Shown here: piece by piece, positions 26,735 through 36,430 of the stretch
Position numbering within the stretch: position 1 is the stretch's first letter
Layout of the letters: each line of letters starts with the position of its first letter
Source of the DNA: Burkholderiales bacterium
Lineage (GTDB): Bacteria > Pseudomonadota > Gammaproteobacteria > Burkholderiales > Usitatibacteraceae
Reading direction: 5' to 3'
Assembly: GCA_019634955.1 (NCBI GenBank)
Contig: JAHCAK010000026.1
Coordinates: forward strand, 1-64,000
DNA length: 64,000 nt
Program-made: the position numbers and the translations under genes
Notes under the pieces: model-generated
Seen by the model: the letters and a program-made list of their open reading frames with translations, nothing else
Database searches by the model: none
What the model was told of the DNA's origin: nothing

Positions 26735-29512
26735 ATGACGCCCGCCGCGCCCGGCACCCTCGCGCACAGCGACCTCGTTTCCCGCCTGGCGGCGCGCCCG
26801 CCGGGCGAGATCACGGTCCTCACGCCCAACGCGCGGCTCGCGGGCGCCCTCGCCCAGGCCGTCGCGGACGAACACCTCGCCGCCGGCCGAGAGGCGTGGC
26901 CCGCGCCCGACATCCTCCCCTTCGGCCAGTGGCTCGAGCGCCTGCACGACGAGGCGCGTTTCGACGACTCGGGCGATCGCGTGCCGCCCCTCCTCGCGCC
27001 CGAGGCCGAGCGCCTCGGCTGGGAGATCGCCATCGGCGAGGATCCCGGCCGGCCCCTGCTGGTGGGAGCCGGCGCGCTCGCGCGCGAGGCGCGCGCGGCC
27101 TGGGCCCTCGCGCACGACTGGGGCATCGAGGGCGCGCTCGGCTCGTGGGAAGGCGCCGAGGACGCGCGTGCCTTCGCGGGCTGGGCGTCGGCGTGGCGCG
27201 AGCGGTTGCGCCGGCACGGCTGGATCGACGCGCCGGCGCTGCGCGAGCTCGCCCCGGCGCTCCTCGCGCGGCCCGCCGCGCGCAAGCCGGCCACGCTGGT
27301 GGCCTATGCCTTCGACATCCTCACGCCCGCGCAGCGCCGCGTGCTCGACGCCTGCCGCGGCGCCGGCATCGCCGTCGTCGAGGCGGGGCCGCCTCGCCAC
27401 GCGGCTTCGGTGCGCGTCGTCGCCGCCGAGTCGCCTCGCCGCGAGATCGAGCTGGCGGCGCGGTGGGCACGGGCCCGCCTCGAGGCGGCGCCGGGACCAC
27501 GGCGCCCGCGCATCGGCGTCGTCGTGCCCGACCTCGCCCAGCGGCGCGAGGCGGTCGCGCGCGCGTTTTCGCGCGTGCTCGCGCCCGGCGGGCGGACGGC
27601 GGGCGGCCCGCTCTTCAACCTCTCGCTGGGGCGCGCGCTCGCCGACCATCCCCTCGTCGATTTCGCGCTCGCGTTCCTCGCGCTCGCGGGAGAGCCCGTT
27701 GCCTTCGAGCGCGCGAGCCGCCTCGTGCGCTCGCCCTTCCTCGGCGAGGGCGAGGCCGAGATGGCCGCGCGCGCGCGGCTCGACGCGGCGCTGCGCCGCG
27801 TGGCCCCGCCGCTCGTGGACCTGGGCGCCCTGCGCGAGGCCATCGCCCGCGCGAGCGCCGACAGCCCGGGGCGGCGCGCCCCCGCGTGCCATCGCCTCGA
27901 GACGAGGCTCGCGGCCGCCGCCGCCGTTCGCGCACCCGGGCGGTCCGCGGCGCCCTCGGCATGGGCGGCGCACTTCGCCGCGCAGCTCGCGGCAGCCGGG
28001 TTCCCCGGCGAGAGGAGCCTCGACTCCGCCGAGCACCAGGCCCTCGCCAAGTGGCACGAGGCGCTCGCGAGCCTGGGCGCGCTGGGCGTGGTCGCTGGCA
28101 CGCTCACCGGCGAGGCCGCGCGCAGGCACCTGCGGCAGGCGTGCGCCGACGCGGTCTTCCAGCCCGGCACGGGAGATGCGCCCGTGCAGGTGCTCGGGCT
28201 CCTCGAGTCGGTGGGCCTCGACTTCGACGCACTCTGGGTCACGGGGCTCACCGACGACGCGTGGCCGCAGTCGCCGCGGCCCAATCCCTTCCTTCCGGTC
28301 ACGCTGCAGAAGAAGGCGGGCATCCCGCAGGCCTCGGCCGAGGCCTCGCTCGAGCTCGACCGGCGCATCACGGCGGCCTGGGCGGGCGCCGCGCCGGAGG
28401 TGGTCCTCTCGCACGGGCTCCTCGACGAGGACCGCGTGTTGGCGGCGAGCCCGCTCGTCGCGCCGTTCGGGCGCATCGAGGCCGCGTCCCTCGGCCTGCC
28501 GGCGTTCGCGGGGCTGCGGGAAGCGCTCTTCGCCGCCGGCCGCGACCCCGGCGCGTGGGAAGCGCGCGAGGACCGGCAGGCGCCGCCCGTCGGCACCGGG
28601 ACGGCGCGCGGCGGCACCGCCCTGCTCGCCGACCAGGCGGCCTGCCCGTTCCGCGCCTTCGCGAAGCACCGTTTGCGCGCCGAGGCGCTCGACGCGGTCG
28701 AGCCCGGGCTCGACGCGGCCGCGCGCGGGCAGCTCCTGCACCTCGTGATGGAGCGGGCGTGGCGCGAGCTGCGCAGCCACGCGGCGCTCGTGGCGATGCC
28801 GCAGGCGGAGCTCGAGGCGCTGGCCGCCGCCGCGGCGCGCGCCGCCGCGGCGCGGGTGCGCGCCGAGCGCCCGGGGCGCCTGGAGGGCCGCTTCGCGAAG
28901 CTCGAGGAGGAGCGGCTCGCGCAAGCCGCGCTCGAGTGGCTCGCCATCGACCGCGGCCGCCCGCCCTTCACGGTGGCGCTGCGCGAGGACGAGCTCGCGA
29001 TCGAGGCCGGCGGCCTCGCCTTCCGCGGACGCGTGGATCGCCTCGACCGGCTGGAGGCCGGGGGGCTCGCCGTGATCGACTACAAGACGGGGTCGCCGAG
29101 CGTCGGCGGCTGGCTGGGCGAGCGGCCCGACGACCCGCAGCTGCCGCTGTATGCGCTGGCCGCGGGCGACGAGGTGAAGGCCGTCGCCTTCGCCTGCCTG
29201 CGCAAGGGCGAGCGCGGGTTCATCGGCCTTGCGCGCGAGGAGGGCCTCCTGCAAGGCGTAGGGACGGTCGGCAAGCACCGCACCGCCGGCAAGCTGCACG
29301 CGTCGTGGGGCGAGCTCACGGCGGCGTGGCGCGAGGCGACGGCGCGCCTCGCGGCCGAGTTCGCCGCCGGGCACGCCCCCGTCGACCCGAAGAAGCGCTA
29401 CGCCTCGTGCACCTGGTGCGAGCTGGGGGCGCTCTGCCGCATCCGCGAGAAGGCCGTCGCGGAGGAAGGCGACGACGACGATCCCGCGAGCGCGAACGGG
29501 GGCGAGCCGTGA
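26735..29512 (+). CDS. AddB-like ATP-dependent nuclease subunit
   Basis: A 925-residue protein of the AddB/RexB-like group acting in double-strand break processing. The N-terminal half is a degenerate helicase fold; the C-terminal part is a PD-(D/E)XK nuclease with DRLDRLE...VIDYKTG. Cysteines C892, C895 and C901 (CTWCELGALC) plus C637 (ACPFRAF) match the iron-sulfur staple known in AddB nucleases. It overlaps the next gene by 4 nt (GTGA), so the two are coupled. A CATAAT lies 6 nt before the ATG with no ribosome binding site, suggesting a leaderless mRNA. Confidence 0.83.
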   Translation: MTPAAPGTLAHSDLVSRLAARPPGEITVLTPNARLAGALAQAVADEHLAAGREAWPAPDILPFGQWLERLHDEARFDDSGDRVPPLLAPEAERLGWEIAIGEDPGRPLLVGAGALAREARAAWALAHDWGIEGALGSWEGAEDARAFAGWASAWRERLRRHGWIDAPALRELAPALLARPAARKPATLVAYAFDILTPAQRRVLDACRGAGIAVVEAGPPRHAASVRVVAAESPRREIELAARWARARLEAAPGPRRPRIGVVVPDLAQRREAVARAFSRVLAPGGRTAGGPLFNLSLGRALADHPLVDFALAFLALAGEPVAFERASRLVRSPFLGEGEAEMAARARLDAALRRVAPPLVDLGALREAIARASADSPGRRAPACHRLETRLAAAAAVRAPGRSAAPSAWAAHFAAQLAAAGFPGERSLDSAEHQALAKWHEALASLGALGVVAGTLTGEAARRHLRQACADAVFQPGTGDAPVQVLGLLESVGLDFDALWVTGLTDDAWPQSPRPNPFLPVTLQKKAGIPQASAEASLELDRRITAAWAGAAPEVVLSHGLLDEDRVLAASPLVAPFGRIEAASLGLPAFAGLREALFAAGRDPGAWEAREDRQAPPVGTGTARGGTALLADQAACPFRAFAKHRLRAEALDAVEPGLDAAARGQLLHLVMERAWRELRSHAALVAMPQAELEALAAAAARAAAARVRAERPGRLEGRFAKLEEERLAQAALEWLAIDRGRPPFTVALREDELAIEAGGLAFRGRVDRLDRLEAGGLAVIDYKTGSPSVGGWLGERPDDPQLPLYALAAGDEVKAVAFACLRKGERGFIGLAREEGLLQGVGTVGKHRTAGKLHASWGELTAAWREATARLAAEFAAGHAPVDPKKRYASCTWCELGALCRIREKAVAEEGDDDDPASANGGEP

Positions 29513-32500
29513 GCGGGCGGCGCGTCGCCGACGCGGGCGTGCGCGAGCAGGCCCTCGACCCCGCGCGGTCGTTCATCGTCCAGGCGCCCGCCGGCGCCGG
29601 CAAGACCGGCCTCCTCATCCAGCGCTACCTGCGGTTGCTCGCCATCGTGCGCCGGCCGGAGGAGATCCTCGCCATCACCTTCACGCGCAAGGCCGCCGGC
29701 GAGATGAAGCGGCGCGTGCTGGAGGCGCTGCACGCCGCGGCGGGCGAGGCGCCCGCGGACGCGCCGGAGAACGAGCGGCGCACGCGGGAGCTCGCGCGCG
29801 ACGCGCTCGCGCGCGACGCCGACTGGGGCTGGCGCCTGCGGGAGAACACCGCGCGGCTGCGCATCCAGACCATCGACTCCTTCAACGCTTCCCTCACGCG
29901 CCAGATGCCCGTGCTCGCGCGGCTGGGCTGGCAGCCGGGGCTGGTCGAGGACGCGCGCGAGCTCTTCCACGAGGCCGCGGTGCGCACGCTCGCCGCGCTC
30001 GAGAACGGCGGCGAGGATGCCCCCGCCATCGCGCGCCTGCTCGCGCACCTCGACGGCGACCAGGGCAAGGCCGCGGGGCTCGTCGCGGGGATGCTCGCGC
30101 GCCGCGACCAGTGGCTGGGCCGGGACTGGGGCGGGCGCCTCGACCGAGCGGCCATCGAGGCGGCGTTCCGCGCCGAGCGCGTACGCATGATGGGCCTCGC
30201 GTGCGCGCTCTTCCCGGCCGCGCAGGGGCACGCCCTGTGCGCGCTGCTGGACGAGGCCGCGGCGAACCTCGCGCGCGACGGCATCGACTCGCCCCTGCGC
30301 GCCTGCGCAAGCCTCGCGGGCCTGCCGCCCCCCACCGAGGCGGGAAGCGCGGCGTGGGAGGCCATCGGCTCGCTTCTCGTGAAGACGGACGGCGATTGGC
30401 GCGTTGCGCCGACGAGGGCGCAGGGCTTCCCGTCGAAGAAGGATGGCGGGCGCGAGGCGGCCAGGAAGGACTACGAGAAGGTCGTGGAAGCGCTGCGCGA
30501 GGTGCCGGGCCTGAGGCAGGCGCTCGCCGACCTCGCGATCCTGCCGCCCGCGACCTTCCCGGAGACGCAGTGGGAGGCGCTGTCGGCGGTGATCGGCGTG
30601 CTGCCGCGCGCCGCGGCGCACCTGCTCACCGTCTTCGCCGAGCGCGGCGAGGTCGACCACGCGCAGATCGCCGCCGGCGCCGTGCATGCCCTCGGCGACG
30701 AGTCGGCACCGACGGACCTGCTGCTCGCGCTCGACGAGCGGCTCTCGCACGTGCTGGTCGACGAGTTCCAGGACACCTCGCGCAGCCAGTGGAGCCTGCT
30801 GGCGGCGCTCACGGCGGGCTGGGGCCCCGGCGACGGCCGCACCGTGTTCGCGGTGGGCGACCCGATGCAGTCCATCTACCGCTTCCGCGAGGCCGACGTG
30901 GGCCTCTTCCTGCGCGCGTGGCGCGAGGGGCTGCCGAACGTGCGCCTCGAGAGAGTGCGCCTGGAGACCAACTTCCGCTCGCAGGCGGGGATCGTGGACT
31001 GGGTGAACGGCGCCTTCGCGAGGATCCTGCCCGCGCGCGACGACGAATCCGAGGGCGCCGTGAGCTACGCGCCGTCCTCCGCCTTCCACGCGGCGCTCGA
31101 AGGCGAAGCGGTGCGCTGGCACCTCTTCGCCCGCGAGGACCGCGACGCGGCACGCGTGGAGGAGGCGCGCACGGTGGTGGAGCTGGTGCGGGCCGCGCAC
31201 CGCGAGCGGCCCGGCGCTTCCGTGGCGATCCTGGTGAGGAACCGCACGCACCTCGACCGCATCGTGCCGGCCTTGCGCGAGGCGGGGTTGCGGCTGCGCG
31301 CGGTGGACATCGACCCGCTCGCCGAGCGGCAGGGCATCCGCGACCTCGTGGCGCTCGCGCGCGCGCTGTCGCACCCCGCCGACCGCGCCGCGTGGCTCGC
31401 CGTGCTGCGCGCGCCGTGGTGCGGGCTTGCGCTCGCCGACCTCCTCGCGCTGGCCGGCGACGACGCGAGATCGGTCCCGGAGCTGCTGGCCGACGGCGAG
31501 CGCGTCGCGGCGGTGGCGCCGGAGGCGCGCGACCGGCTCGCGCGCGTGGCGGCGATCCTCGGCGAGGCGATGGCGCAGCGCCTGCGCGGCACGCTGCGCG
31601 AGCGCGTGGAGTCCGCGTGGCTCGCGCTGGGCGGCCCGGCCTGCCTCGCGCGCGAGGCGGATCTCGAGGACGCCGAGACCTTCCTCGACCGCCTGGACGC
31701 GATCGACGAGGCCGGCGACCTGCCCGACCCGGCGCGCCTCGAGGCGCACCTCGAGGATCTCTTCGGCGCCCCGGACCTCGGCGCTCCCGGCGACCTGCAG
31801 GTGATGACCATCCACAAGGCGAAGGGCCTGCAGTTCTCCACCGTGATCGTGCCGGGGCTGGACCGCGCGCCGCGCGCCGGCGATGCGCCGCTCTTCCGCT
31901 GGAAGGCGCGCAGCGACGGCGCCCTGCTCATGGCGCCCGTGCGGGAGGCGGGGCGCAAGCGGGAGCCCTTCCACGACTACCTCAAGGCCCTCGACGCGCG
32001 CGAGGAAGGCCACGAGGCCGAGCGCCTCTTCTACGTGGCGGCCACGCGCGCGGAGCACCGCCTGCACCTGCTGGGGCGCGTGGCGCCCGATGCGAAGAAG
32101 GGCGGGATCCGCGCGCCCTCCGCGCGATCGCTCCTCGGCACGGCGTGGGAGCTCGCGCGGGCGCGCGCCGCGGGCGAGGCGGATGCGCCCCTGGCGCCGG
32201 CCGGGGAAGCGGGCTCGCCCGCGGCGACGCCGGACCTGCGCTGGATCCGCCCCGCGGCGCTCGCCGTGCGCGTGGCGGAGCCGGCCTTCACGATGCCGCC
32301 GGAGCCGCGCGAGCCCCACGGCCGGCTCGAGTTCAGCTGGGCCGGCGAGACGCAGCGCCAGGTCGGCACGGTCGCCCACCGGTGGCTGCAGCGCATCGCC
32401 GACGAGGGGCTCGCGGCCTGGGACGCGGCGCGCGTGCGCTCGCTTCGCGAGCGCGTTCGCGACGAGATCGAGCGCCGCGGCGTGCCGCGCGAGGAGGGCG

Positions 32501-32853
32501 CGCGCGCCGCGGACCTCGTGCTGGAGGCGCTCGCGGCGGCGGTCACCGACGAGCGCGGCCGCTGGATCCTCGCGGCGCATCCGGAGGCGGCCAACGAGGT
32601 GCGCATGGGCCTGCTCGAGGATGGCCGCGTGCGCCTGGTGGTGATGGACCGCGTCTTCACGGATGCCGCCGGCGAGCGGTGGGTCGTGGACTACAAGACG
32701 GGGCGCCACGAGGGCGCGGACGCCGGGGCCTTCCTCGACCGCGAACGCGAGCGCTACGCGGACCAGTTGCTGCGCTACCGCCGCGCGCAGGGCGGCCGCG
32801 CGCGCCTGGGCCTCTACTTCCCGCTCGTCCCCGGCTGGCGCGAAGTGGACTGA
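29509..32853 (+). CDS. AddA-like UvrD-family helicase-nuclease
   Basis: A 1114-residue SF1 helicase. Walker A APAGAGKT (26-33), helicase motif TFTRKAAGEM, Walker B VDEFQDT (about 416-422), motif MTIHKAKGLQF, and a C-terminal RecB-type nuclease motif VVDYKTG (about 1058). With the preceding AddB-like protein it should resect DNA ends for recombination. It starts at a GTG that overlaps the preceding TGA; the open frame extends far upstream but that part is antisense-free shadow of the addB-like gene. Length is close to AddA proteins. Confidence 0.87.
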   Translation: MSGRRVADAGVREQALDPARSFIVQAPAGAGKTGLLIQRYLRLLAIVRRPEEILAITFTRKAAGEMKRRVLEALHAAAGEAPADAPENERRTRELARDALARDADWGWRLRENTARLRIQTIDSFNASLTRQMPVLARLGWQPGLVEDARELFHEAAVRTLAALENGGEDAPAIARLLAHLDGDQGKAAGLVAGMLARRDQWLGRDWGGRLDRAAIEAAFRAERVRMMGLACALFPAAQGHALCALLDEAAANLARDGIDSPLRACASLAGLPPPTEAGSAAWEAIGSLLVKTDGDWRVAPTRAQGFPSKKDGGREAARKDYEKVVEALREVPGLRQALADLAILPPATFPETQWEALSAVIGVLPRAAAHLLTVFAERGEVDHAQIAAGAVHALGDESAPTDLLLALDERLSHVLVDEFQDTSRSQWSLLAALTAGWGPGDGRTVFAVGDPMQSIYRFREADVGLFLRAWREGLPNVRLERVRLETNFRSQAGIVDWVNGAFARILPARDDESEGAVSYAPSSAFHAALEGEAVRWHLFAREDRDAARVEEARTVVELVRAAHRERPGASVAILVRNRTHLDRIVPALREAGLRLRAVDIDPLAERQGIRDLVALARALSHPADRAAWLAVLRAPWCGLALADLLALAGDDARSVPELLADGERVAAVAPEARDRLARVAAILGEAMAQRLRGTLRERVESAWLALGGPACLAREADLEDAETFLDRLDAIDEAGDLPDPARLEAHLEDLFGAPDLGAPGDLQVMTIHKAKGLQFSTVIVPGLDRAPRAGDAPLFRWKARSDGALLMAPVREAGRKREPFHDYLKALDAREEGHEAERLFYVAATRAEHRLHLLGRVAPDAKKGGIRAPSARSLLGTAWELARARAAGEADAPLAPAGEAGSPAATPDLRWIRPAALAVRVAEPAFTMPPEPREPHGRLEFSWAGETQRQVGTVAHRWLQRIADEGLAAWDAARVRSLRERVRDEIERRGVPREEGARAADLVLEALAAAVTDERGRWILAAHPEAANEVRMGLLEDGRVRLVVMDRVFTDAAGERWVVDYKTGRHEGADAGAFLDRERERYADQLLRYRRAQGGRARLGLYFPLVPGWREVD

Positions 32854-32855
32854 CG

Positions 32856-33563
32856 CTAGCGGGCGAGGCCCGAGAGCCAGTGCACGAGGTTCATCGTCAC
32901 GAGCTGCGGCTGCTCCAGCGGCGAGAGGTGGCCGCACTGCGGCGCCACCACGAGGCGTGCGCCGGGGATGGCGTTGGCCATTTCCTCGTGCAGCGCCGGC
33001 GGCGTGAGCGTGTCCTCCTTGCCGCACAGCACGAGCGCGGGGCAGGCGATTTTCGCGAGGTGCGGCCGGCTGTCGGCGCGGCCGATGATCGCCTCCTGCT
33101 GGCGGCAGTAGGCGGCCACCCCGGTGTCGCGGGCCATCGCCTTCACCACCGCGACGATCCTCGCGTCGCGCATGTGCGCGGGCAGCAGCAGCTTCGGCAG
33201 CAGCGCGTTCACGACGCGGTCGAAGTCCGTCTCCGCGATCTTCATCATGCGGCGGCGGTCCTCGGAGGCCTGCGCCGAGTCGGGGCGGGCGTTGGTGTCG
33301 AGAAGCGCGATCCCCTTCACGCGGGAAGCGGCCTGGCGGGCGACCTCGAGCGCGACGTAGCCGCCCATCGACAGGCCCGCGACGGCGAACGGGCCCGGCG
33401 GCATGCGCGCGATCGCGGCCGCGGCCATGCCGGCGATCGTGTCCGCGGCGGAGACGTCGGCGACGATGCACTCGGCGGAATGCCGCAGGCCCTCGACCTG
33501 CGCCTGCCAGAGGCGGCGGTCGCAGAGGAGGCCGGGAACGAGGAGCAGGTTGGGCTTGGCCAT
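32856..33563 (-). CDS. Alpha/beta hydrolase
   Basis: A 235-residue soluble hydrolase. It has the nucleophile elbow GLSMGG (S65), a probable catalytic aspartate in CGKEDTLTPP (about 186) and histidine in CGHLSP (about 213). The substrate is unknown; the family includes esterases and lactone hydrolases. It lies 17 nt downstream of a MaoC-type dehydratase on the same strand, so it might act on an acyl compound. It converges with the AddA-like gene (2 nt apart). Confidence 0.85.
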   Translation of the reverse strand: MAKPNLLLVPGLLCDRRLWQAQVEGLRHSAECIVADVSAADTIAGMAAAAIARMPPGPFAVAGLSMGGYVALEVARQAASRVKGIALLDTNARPDSAQASEDRRRMMKIAETDFDRVVNALLPKLLLPAHMRDARIVAVVKAMARDTGVAAYCRQQEAIIGRADSRPHLAKIACPALVLCGKEDTLTPPALHEEMANAIPGARLVVAPQCGHLSPLEQPQLVTMNLVHWLSGLAR

Positions 33564-33580
33564 GGCGGTCCTTGGGGCAG

Positions 33581-34435
33581 TCACGGCCGCCAGGTGGCGG
33601 TCGCGTCCATCGTGAGGGCGCCCTCGGCATCCCGCGTCCAGAGCCGCGCCCGGCGCGCGTCCCCGTCGTCGAGGCCGCAGAGCGTGAAGGGGTGGATGTC
33701 GAGGAGCGGGCGGCGCGCGCGGAAGGCGTAGGACGCGATGTCGGCGCCGGGGCGGTTCCGGCGCAGGAGGTCCAGCAGGAGCGTCGCGACGAGCGGGCCG
33801 TGCACGACGAGGCCGGGGTAGCCCTCGACGGCCGCGGCGTAAGGGTGGTCGTAGTGGATGCGGTGCCCGTTGTGCGTGAGGGCCGAGTAGCGGAAGAGCA
33901 GCACCGGGTCGGGCCTCACCTCGCGCGACCACGCCTCGCCCGCCGGCGCCGGTTCGGGCGCGGCGATGGCGGCGCCCTTCGCGTCGCGATAGACGATGTC
34001 GTGCTCGTCGGTGACCGCGAGGCCGGCCTCGCCCGCGATCTCGTGGCGCACGGTCACGAAGACGAGCGGGCCCGAGCGGCCTTGCTTCACCGTCACCGCC
34101 TTGATCGTCGAGTCGCGGCGCGCCGTCTCGCCGATGCGAAGAGGGCGCAGGAACTCGAGCCGGCTGCCGGCCCACAGGCGACGCTCGAGCGGCACCGGCG
34201 GCAGGAAGCCGCCGCGCCGCGCGTGGCCGTCGGGGCCCAGCTCGGTTTGCCTGAGGACGGGCAGGAAGTGCAGCCAGTGCGCGAGGGGCGGCAGCGCGTC
34301 GCCGTCTCGCGGCGGCGGGTCGTCGCGGTCCAGCAGCGCCGAGAGCAGCGCCACCGGGGTCGCGCCGATGCGTTCCTGCGCGCTCTCGGAGCGGCCGACC
34401 CAGCCGGCCAGGTGCGCGAACGCCGCGTCGCTCAA
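33581..34435 (-). CDS. MaoC/FAS1-type acyl dehydratase
   Basis: A 284-residue double-hotdog protein. The N-terminal half resembles the FAS1-type dehydratase region (WLHFLPVLRQTELGPDGH) and the C-terminal half a MaoC-like hydratase with GHRIHYDHPYA and VVHGPLVATLLLD. Homologues are annotated as mesaconyl-C4-CoA hydratase or HTD2-like dehydratase. It probably starts at a TTG (34435) that overlaps the yceH stop (TTGA). Upstream frame extension across several genes is not coding. Substrate uncertain. Confidence 0.82.
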   Translation of the reverse strand: MSDAAFAHLAGWVGRSESAQERIGATPVALLSALLDRDDPPPRDGDALPPLAHWLHFLPVLRQTELGPDGHARRGGFLPPVPLERRLWAGSRLEFLRPLRIGETARRDSTIKAVTVKQGRSGPLVFVTVRHEIAGEAGLAVTDEHDIVYRDAKGAAIAAPEPAPAGEAWSREVRPDPVLLFRYSALTHNGHRIHYDHPYAAAVEGYPGLVVHGPLVATLLLDLLRRNRPGADIASYAFRARRPLLDIHPFTLCGLDDGDARRARLWTRDAEGALTMDATATWRP

Positions 34436-35094
34436 AGGCCCAGCTCCCGCACCACGCGGGCGAGCGTCTCGCGCAGCTCGGCGACCTCGGCTTCGAGGCG
34501 GCCGACGTTGGCCTTCAGCGCGGCGATCTCGCCCAGGCTCGCGGCCTGCGCGGGGGCGGCGGTGGCTTCGGCGGCGGCGGGTTCGGCGGGCGCCCCGGAG
34601 AGCAGGTGCGCCCAGCGCGTCTCGCGCGTGCCGGCCAGGCGCGGTAGCTCGGCCACGAGGGCGCCGGCGGGCCGCGTGGCCAGCTCCTCGAGGAAGGCTT
34701 CGACGGCGGAGATGTCGGTGAAGGCGTGCAGCCGCTCGCTGTTGATGCGCAATTCGCCCGCCGTCTGCGGGCCGCGCAGCATGAGGGTGGCCAGCAACGC
34801 GACGGAAGGCCCCGGCAGGCCGAGCACGCGCCCGGCGTTGTGGGCGTAGCGCATCACCCGCCCGCCGCTGGACTCGACGACGAGGGAAAGCGACTTCAGG
34901 TGGTCGAGCGCTGCCTGCGCCTCGGCTTCGGAGGCCTCGATGACGGGGTGGCGGCTCGTCTTCTGGTTGCAGCCCGAGACGAGCGCGTTCAGCGTGAGGG
35001 GGTAGCTGTCGGGGACGGTGTGCTGCTTCTCGACGAGGACGCCGAGGACTCGGGTCTCGAGCAGCGAGAGGGCGGGGAGCGGGGCGGTGGGCAT
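34432..35094 (-). CDS. yceH: YceH family protein (DUF480)
   Basis: A 220-residue protein with two winged-helix-like halves of the YceH type: LSLLETRVLGVLVEKQ..PDSYPLTLNALVSGCNQKTSR and LMLRGPQTAGELR. An acidic-basic coiled coil (LGEIAALKANVGRLEAEVAELRE) closes the C-terminus. Function unknown; conserved in proteobacteria. Coupled to the dehydratase gene by a 4-nt overlap. Confidence 0.9.
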   Translation of the reverse strand: MPTAPLPALSLLETRVLGVLVEKQHTVPDSYPLTLNALVSGCNQKTSRHPVIEASEAEAQAALDHLKSLSLVVESSGGRVMRYAHNAGRVLGLPGPSVALLATLMLRGPQTAGELRINSERLHAFTDISAVEAFLEELATRPAGALVAELPRLAGTRETRWAHLLSGAPAEPAAAEATAAPAQAASLGEIAALKANVGRLEAEVAELRETLARVVRELGL

Positions 35095-35144
35095 GCGGGC
35101 AGGGGGATGTGCCCCCGCATGTTACCCCGCCCCGGCGGGGACGC

Positions 35145-35330
35145 TCAGGCGTCGAAGGTGAAGACGCCCTTCGGGTTCTTCGAGCGCGCCACGGACAGGA
35201 CGACCTCGGCGACGTACTTGATGCCCTTCCACGCGCCCACGATCGCGTCGGCCGTGATCTCTGCCACGAAGACGCTGCGCTCCAGGCGGGCCTGGCGGAT
35301 GTATTCGTCGATCGCTTCGTACCGGTCCAT
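35145..35330 (-). CDS. Uncharacterised 61-residue protein
   Basis: Starts MDRYEAIDEYIRQARLERS, then a hydrophobic patch (FVAEITADAIVGAWKGIKYVAEVV) and a short basic tail. The ATG at 35330 was chosen for its GGAG site (GGAGTGGAAG); the frame could open 29 codons earlier but without such a site. I recognise no family with certainty. The gene is divergent from a LysR-type regulator across an unusually AT-rich 143-nt gap, the classical layout of a LysR target. Confidence 0.7.
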   Translation of the reverse strand: MDRYEAIDEYIRQARLERSVFVAEITADAIVGAWKGIKYVAEVVLSVARSKNPKGVFTFDA

Positions 35331-35473
35331 CTTCCACTCCTTTTGGGGTTCGTGCCTCCGGGGCCTTCTGGGCGGTTCCGGCGGTTCACGGAAGTGAATA
35401 TAGTGGTCTTGATGCAATGCAACAAACGAATTGTTCTTGCGTCTTGCCTTAGAAAAGCTAATCTATACCGACC
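35331..35473. promoter_or_regulatory. AT-rich divergent promoter region of LysR gene and 61-aa gene
   Basis: This stretch is far richer in A and T than its surroundings. For the LysR gene TTGCGT (35437-35442) and TAATCT (35459-35464) are spaced by 16 nt, 9 nt before the ATG. An imperfect dyad, TTGATGCAATGCAA (35409-35422), resembles a T-N11-A LysR box. Confidence 0.45.
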
Positions 35474-36430
35474 ATGGCCGACCGACTTCCCCCGCTGAAC
35501 GCCCTGCGCGCCTTCGAGGCGGCCGCGCGCCACCGCAGCTTCAAGCGCGCCGCCCAGGAGCTTTTCGTCACGCCCGCGGCCATCTCGCAGCAGGTGAAGG
35601 CTCTCGAGGACTACCTCGGCGTGGAGCTCTTCCGGCGCCTCACGCGCGCGATCGAACTCACGCCCGCGGCCGAGGCGATGCTGCCGAAGCTGCACGAGGG
35701 GTTCGACTGCTTCGCCGCGGGGCTGGCGCAGGCGCGCCGCGCCGAGGAGCGCGGGCGCATCGCGGTCGAGGCCCCGCCCAACTTCGTGGCGCGCTGGCTG
35801 GTGCCGCGGCTGCGCTCGTTCGCGGCCTCGCACCCCCAGTTCGACCTGCGCATCATCGGCACGCTGCGCGCCATCGACAATCCGGAGGCCGAGGCCCCCG
35901 CGGACCCGGGGCGCGGCGACGCGGAGGCACAGGTGGCCGTGCGCTACGGCCTGGGCGACTACCCGGACGCCGTGGTGGACCTGCTCTTCCGCCCTGTCTA
36001 CGTGCCCGTCTGCAGCCCGAAGCTCCTCGGGCGCGGGCCGCCGCTGCACAAGCCGGCCGACCTGAAGCACCACATCCTCATCCACGACGACTCCTCGCCC
36101 GGCGACGAGGAGCGCCCCGGCTGGGAGGAGTGGCTCGCGATCGCCGGCGCCAAGGGCGTGGACGCCTCGCGCGGGCCGCGGTTTTCCAACGCCTCGCTCG
36201 CGCACGAGGCGGCGATCGACGGCCTGGGCGTCGCCCTCGCGCTGCGCCCCCTCGTCGACTCCGACATCGAGGAGGGGCGGCTCGTGGTGCCCATCGAGCG
36301 CACGGTGCCGACCAACTTCGCCTACTACCTCGTGACGCCCGAGACGCTCATCCAGCACCCCGCCGCCGCCACCTTCCGGCGCTGGCTGAAGGCGCAGGCG
36401 GAGGCGCAGGGCCACCGCCGGCCGCGCTAG
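35474..36430 (+). CDS. LysR-type transcriptional regulator (GcvA-like)
   Basis: A 318-residue regulator: N-terminal winged helix-turn-helix (LNALRAFEAAARHRSFKRAAQELFVTPAAISQQVKALE region, residues 7-45) and a LysR effector domain. The sequence is closest in style to GcvA-like regulators (PPLNALRAFEAAAR). The effector is unknown; the divergent 61-residue gene is the probable target. It converges with srkA, overlapping by 4 nt at the 3' ends. Confidence 0.9.
   Translation: MADRLPPLNALRAFEAAARHRSFKRAAQELFVTPAAISQQVKALEDYLGVELFRRLTRAIELTPAAEAMLPKLHEGFDCFAAGLAQARRAEERGRIAVEAPPNFVARWLVPRLRSFAASHPQFDLRIIGTLRAIDNPEAEAPADPGRGDAEAQVAVRYGLGDYPDAVVDLLFRPVYVPVCSPKLLGRGPPLHKPADLKHHILIHDDSSPGDEERPGWEEWLAIAGAKGVDASRGPRFSNASLAHEAAIDGLGVALALRPLVDSDIEEGRLVVPIERTVPTNFAYYLVTPETLIQHPAAATFRRWLKAQAEAQGHRRPR

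Noticed and set aside
26896-32853. A single 1985-codon open frame covering both nuclease-helicase genes
   Set aside because: The first 870 codons are an out-of-frame shadow of the addB-like gene, with arginine/alanine-rich composition; the real AddA-like protein starts at the GTG at 29509 with a Walker A motif.
29398-33630. 1410-codon minus-strand open frame opposite the AddA-like gene
   Set aside because: Low-complexity Arg/Ala/His-rich antisense shadow, typical of GC-rich coding DNA; no family motifs.
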